The notes below the pieces were generated by a model, which worked only from the letters and a program-made list of their open reading frames with translations, did no database searches and was not told where the DNA came from. DNA of 64,000 nt from Tilletia caries (lineage: Eukaryota; Basidiomycota; Exobasidiomycetes; Tilletiales; Tilletiaceae). The stretch is from contig JALUTQ010000045.1 of the NCBI GenBank assembly GCA_032718865.1, forward strand, positions 310,001 through 374,000, in the 5' to 3' direction. The position numbers were made by a program, and so were the translations under genes. Numbering within the stretch: position 1 is the first letter of the stretch; every line of letters starts with the position of its first letter. Shown here in pieces: positions 63,189 through 64,000 of the stretch.

Positions 63189-64000
63189 TCATTTCTTTTT
63201 CAGACGTTGGGTAGCCTCCGTGAAGCTGATGCTAGGTCCTGATGATGGAATGTAGACCTGAGGGCGTTGCTGGGCACTCGGGTCGCCTGACACGAGTCGA
63301 ATCGGAGTGGAAGGATGTGAAACGATGGCGGAATCGATAGAGGCCAGAATCCGCGACCGCGACGGGGTCTCTCCTTCCTTCGCTGTTCTAAGTGAACCTT
63401 GAGAAGACATGTGAGTCGGTCCTGTTGAAGCGGTTGCTTTGCCCTGCCGAGTCGAAGCAATCGAATCCGAATGGTCGCTCTGGGGTTCAGCGACCCCATC
63501 GGCTCGGGTATCATCTTCATCGAAGGGTGGCTCGAAATGCTTTGAGGTCCGGTCCTGGAAGGTGATATTGGGAGAGCAATGAGTGATCCAGGCCGAACTT
63601 GGGATCCCGGGCAGTTTGGTCGCAGGATTGCCCATAGATATGGCAGCGTTCCAACCTGTGGTCGGACTTTGACTAGGGAATTCCGGAGCGCTCTCATCGT
63701 TGAAATTTACCTGCACAGCTGGCTGCTGGGCTTCGACGTCCTGTGTTAGAGGGATGGTCGAGTCCCGCCCAGATTTTCTCGTCCGTGCCTCGCTGGCCTG
63801 CTCAGCTGGAACAGTTTCTGTTTTGAGTGGTCGCATGGGCAGAAAAGAGCCCCTCAACGCATCAGCATCCAGGATTTCTCCATTCGCAATCTGTGACAAA
63901 AACGTTATAAAGGAAATGAGCGAGACTAAGGGAGAGGCTGAAGGGTTGATTCAACCACCTACCTTGCTTAGGATTCGACGCTCTTTGAAGTCTGCCGTTT
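63189..64000 (-). CDS. paralogous multi-pass membrane protein, C-terminal part (runs off the window)
   Basis: The last exon is 63890-63189 (234 codons including stop), preceded by a partial exon 64000-63963 ending KERRILSK before a GTAGGT donor. The splice joins that to IANGEILDADALRG, which parallels the same exon junction in the gene at 54,407-56,716 (...EQVVKK to VVNGDILDQQAR). The remaining tail is Ser/Pro/Thr-rich and disordered, with VHISS-like positions but no motif. The membrane-spanning part lies beyond 64,000. The paralogy is inferred from the exon junction and layout. Confidence 0.6.

Overview
The window is a piece of a basidiomycete nuclear genome. Genes are dense and carry many short introns (mostly 45-100 nt, donors usually GTGAGT, GTAAGT or GTACGT). 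They encode conserved eukaryotic products: a Cdc12-type septin, RNA polymerase III subunit C11, mitoribosomal Mrp10, elongin C, pICln, calcipressin, an ATRIP-like checkpoint protein and a DHHC palmitoyltransferase. The intron style, about 55% GC and the copia/gypsy load suggest Pucciniomycotina (possibly Microbotryomycetes); that placement is an inference. There are no bacterial, CRISPR or rRNA features.

Positions 1-22,618 are a gene-rich arm. In order: a nickel/cobalt transporter whose two halves are in swapped order (-); an RWD/DUF1115 protein (-); pyroglutamyl peptidase I (+); an ATRIP/Ddc2-like protein in 11 exons (+); two decayed tandem units that look like small secreted-protein genes (-); RPC11 (-); a septin with a 12-nt microexon (-); MRP10 (+); calcipressin (-); pICln (-); a DHHC acyltransferase (+); elongin C (-).

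Positions 22,863-46,947 are a transposon block in what was the intergenic space between elongin C and a STE20/FRAY-type kinase. A Ty1/copia element (22,863-39,635, 230-bp LTRs, TSD CATTT) has its gag split by a Mutator-like DNA transposon (23,957-35,134, 9-bp TSD). That transposon is itself split, inside an intron of its transposase gene, by a Ty3/gypsy element (26,867-33,890, 319-bp LTRs, TSD GCCAT) with an unusual arrangement of the RNase H domain. To the right lie a TTAA-flanked MITE (39,851-40,287) and a pol-less LTR element (40,303-46,947, 417-bp LTRs, TSD TCCTG). The pol-less element carries a 919-codon ORF of unknown function, and one of its LTRs contains a solo gypsy LTR.

Positions 47,342-64,000 return to genes: the kinase, a NADAR-domain protein with a C-terminal extension, a decayed duplicate of the 3' ends of those two genes, and two paralogous multi-pass membrane proteins. 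A second copia element (57,026-62,740, minus, TSD AAAAT) sits between the paralogues.

Main points of interest: the circularly permuted NiCoT; the three-level nested transposons; an in-frame amber codon at the gag-pol junction that recurs in both copia elements; the split RNase H of the gypsy element; the pol-less LTR element with a long unknown ORF; and frame breaks in both copia elements that fall only in homopolymer runs. All exon coordinates were read by eye from splice consensus and protein-family continuity.
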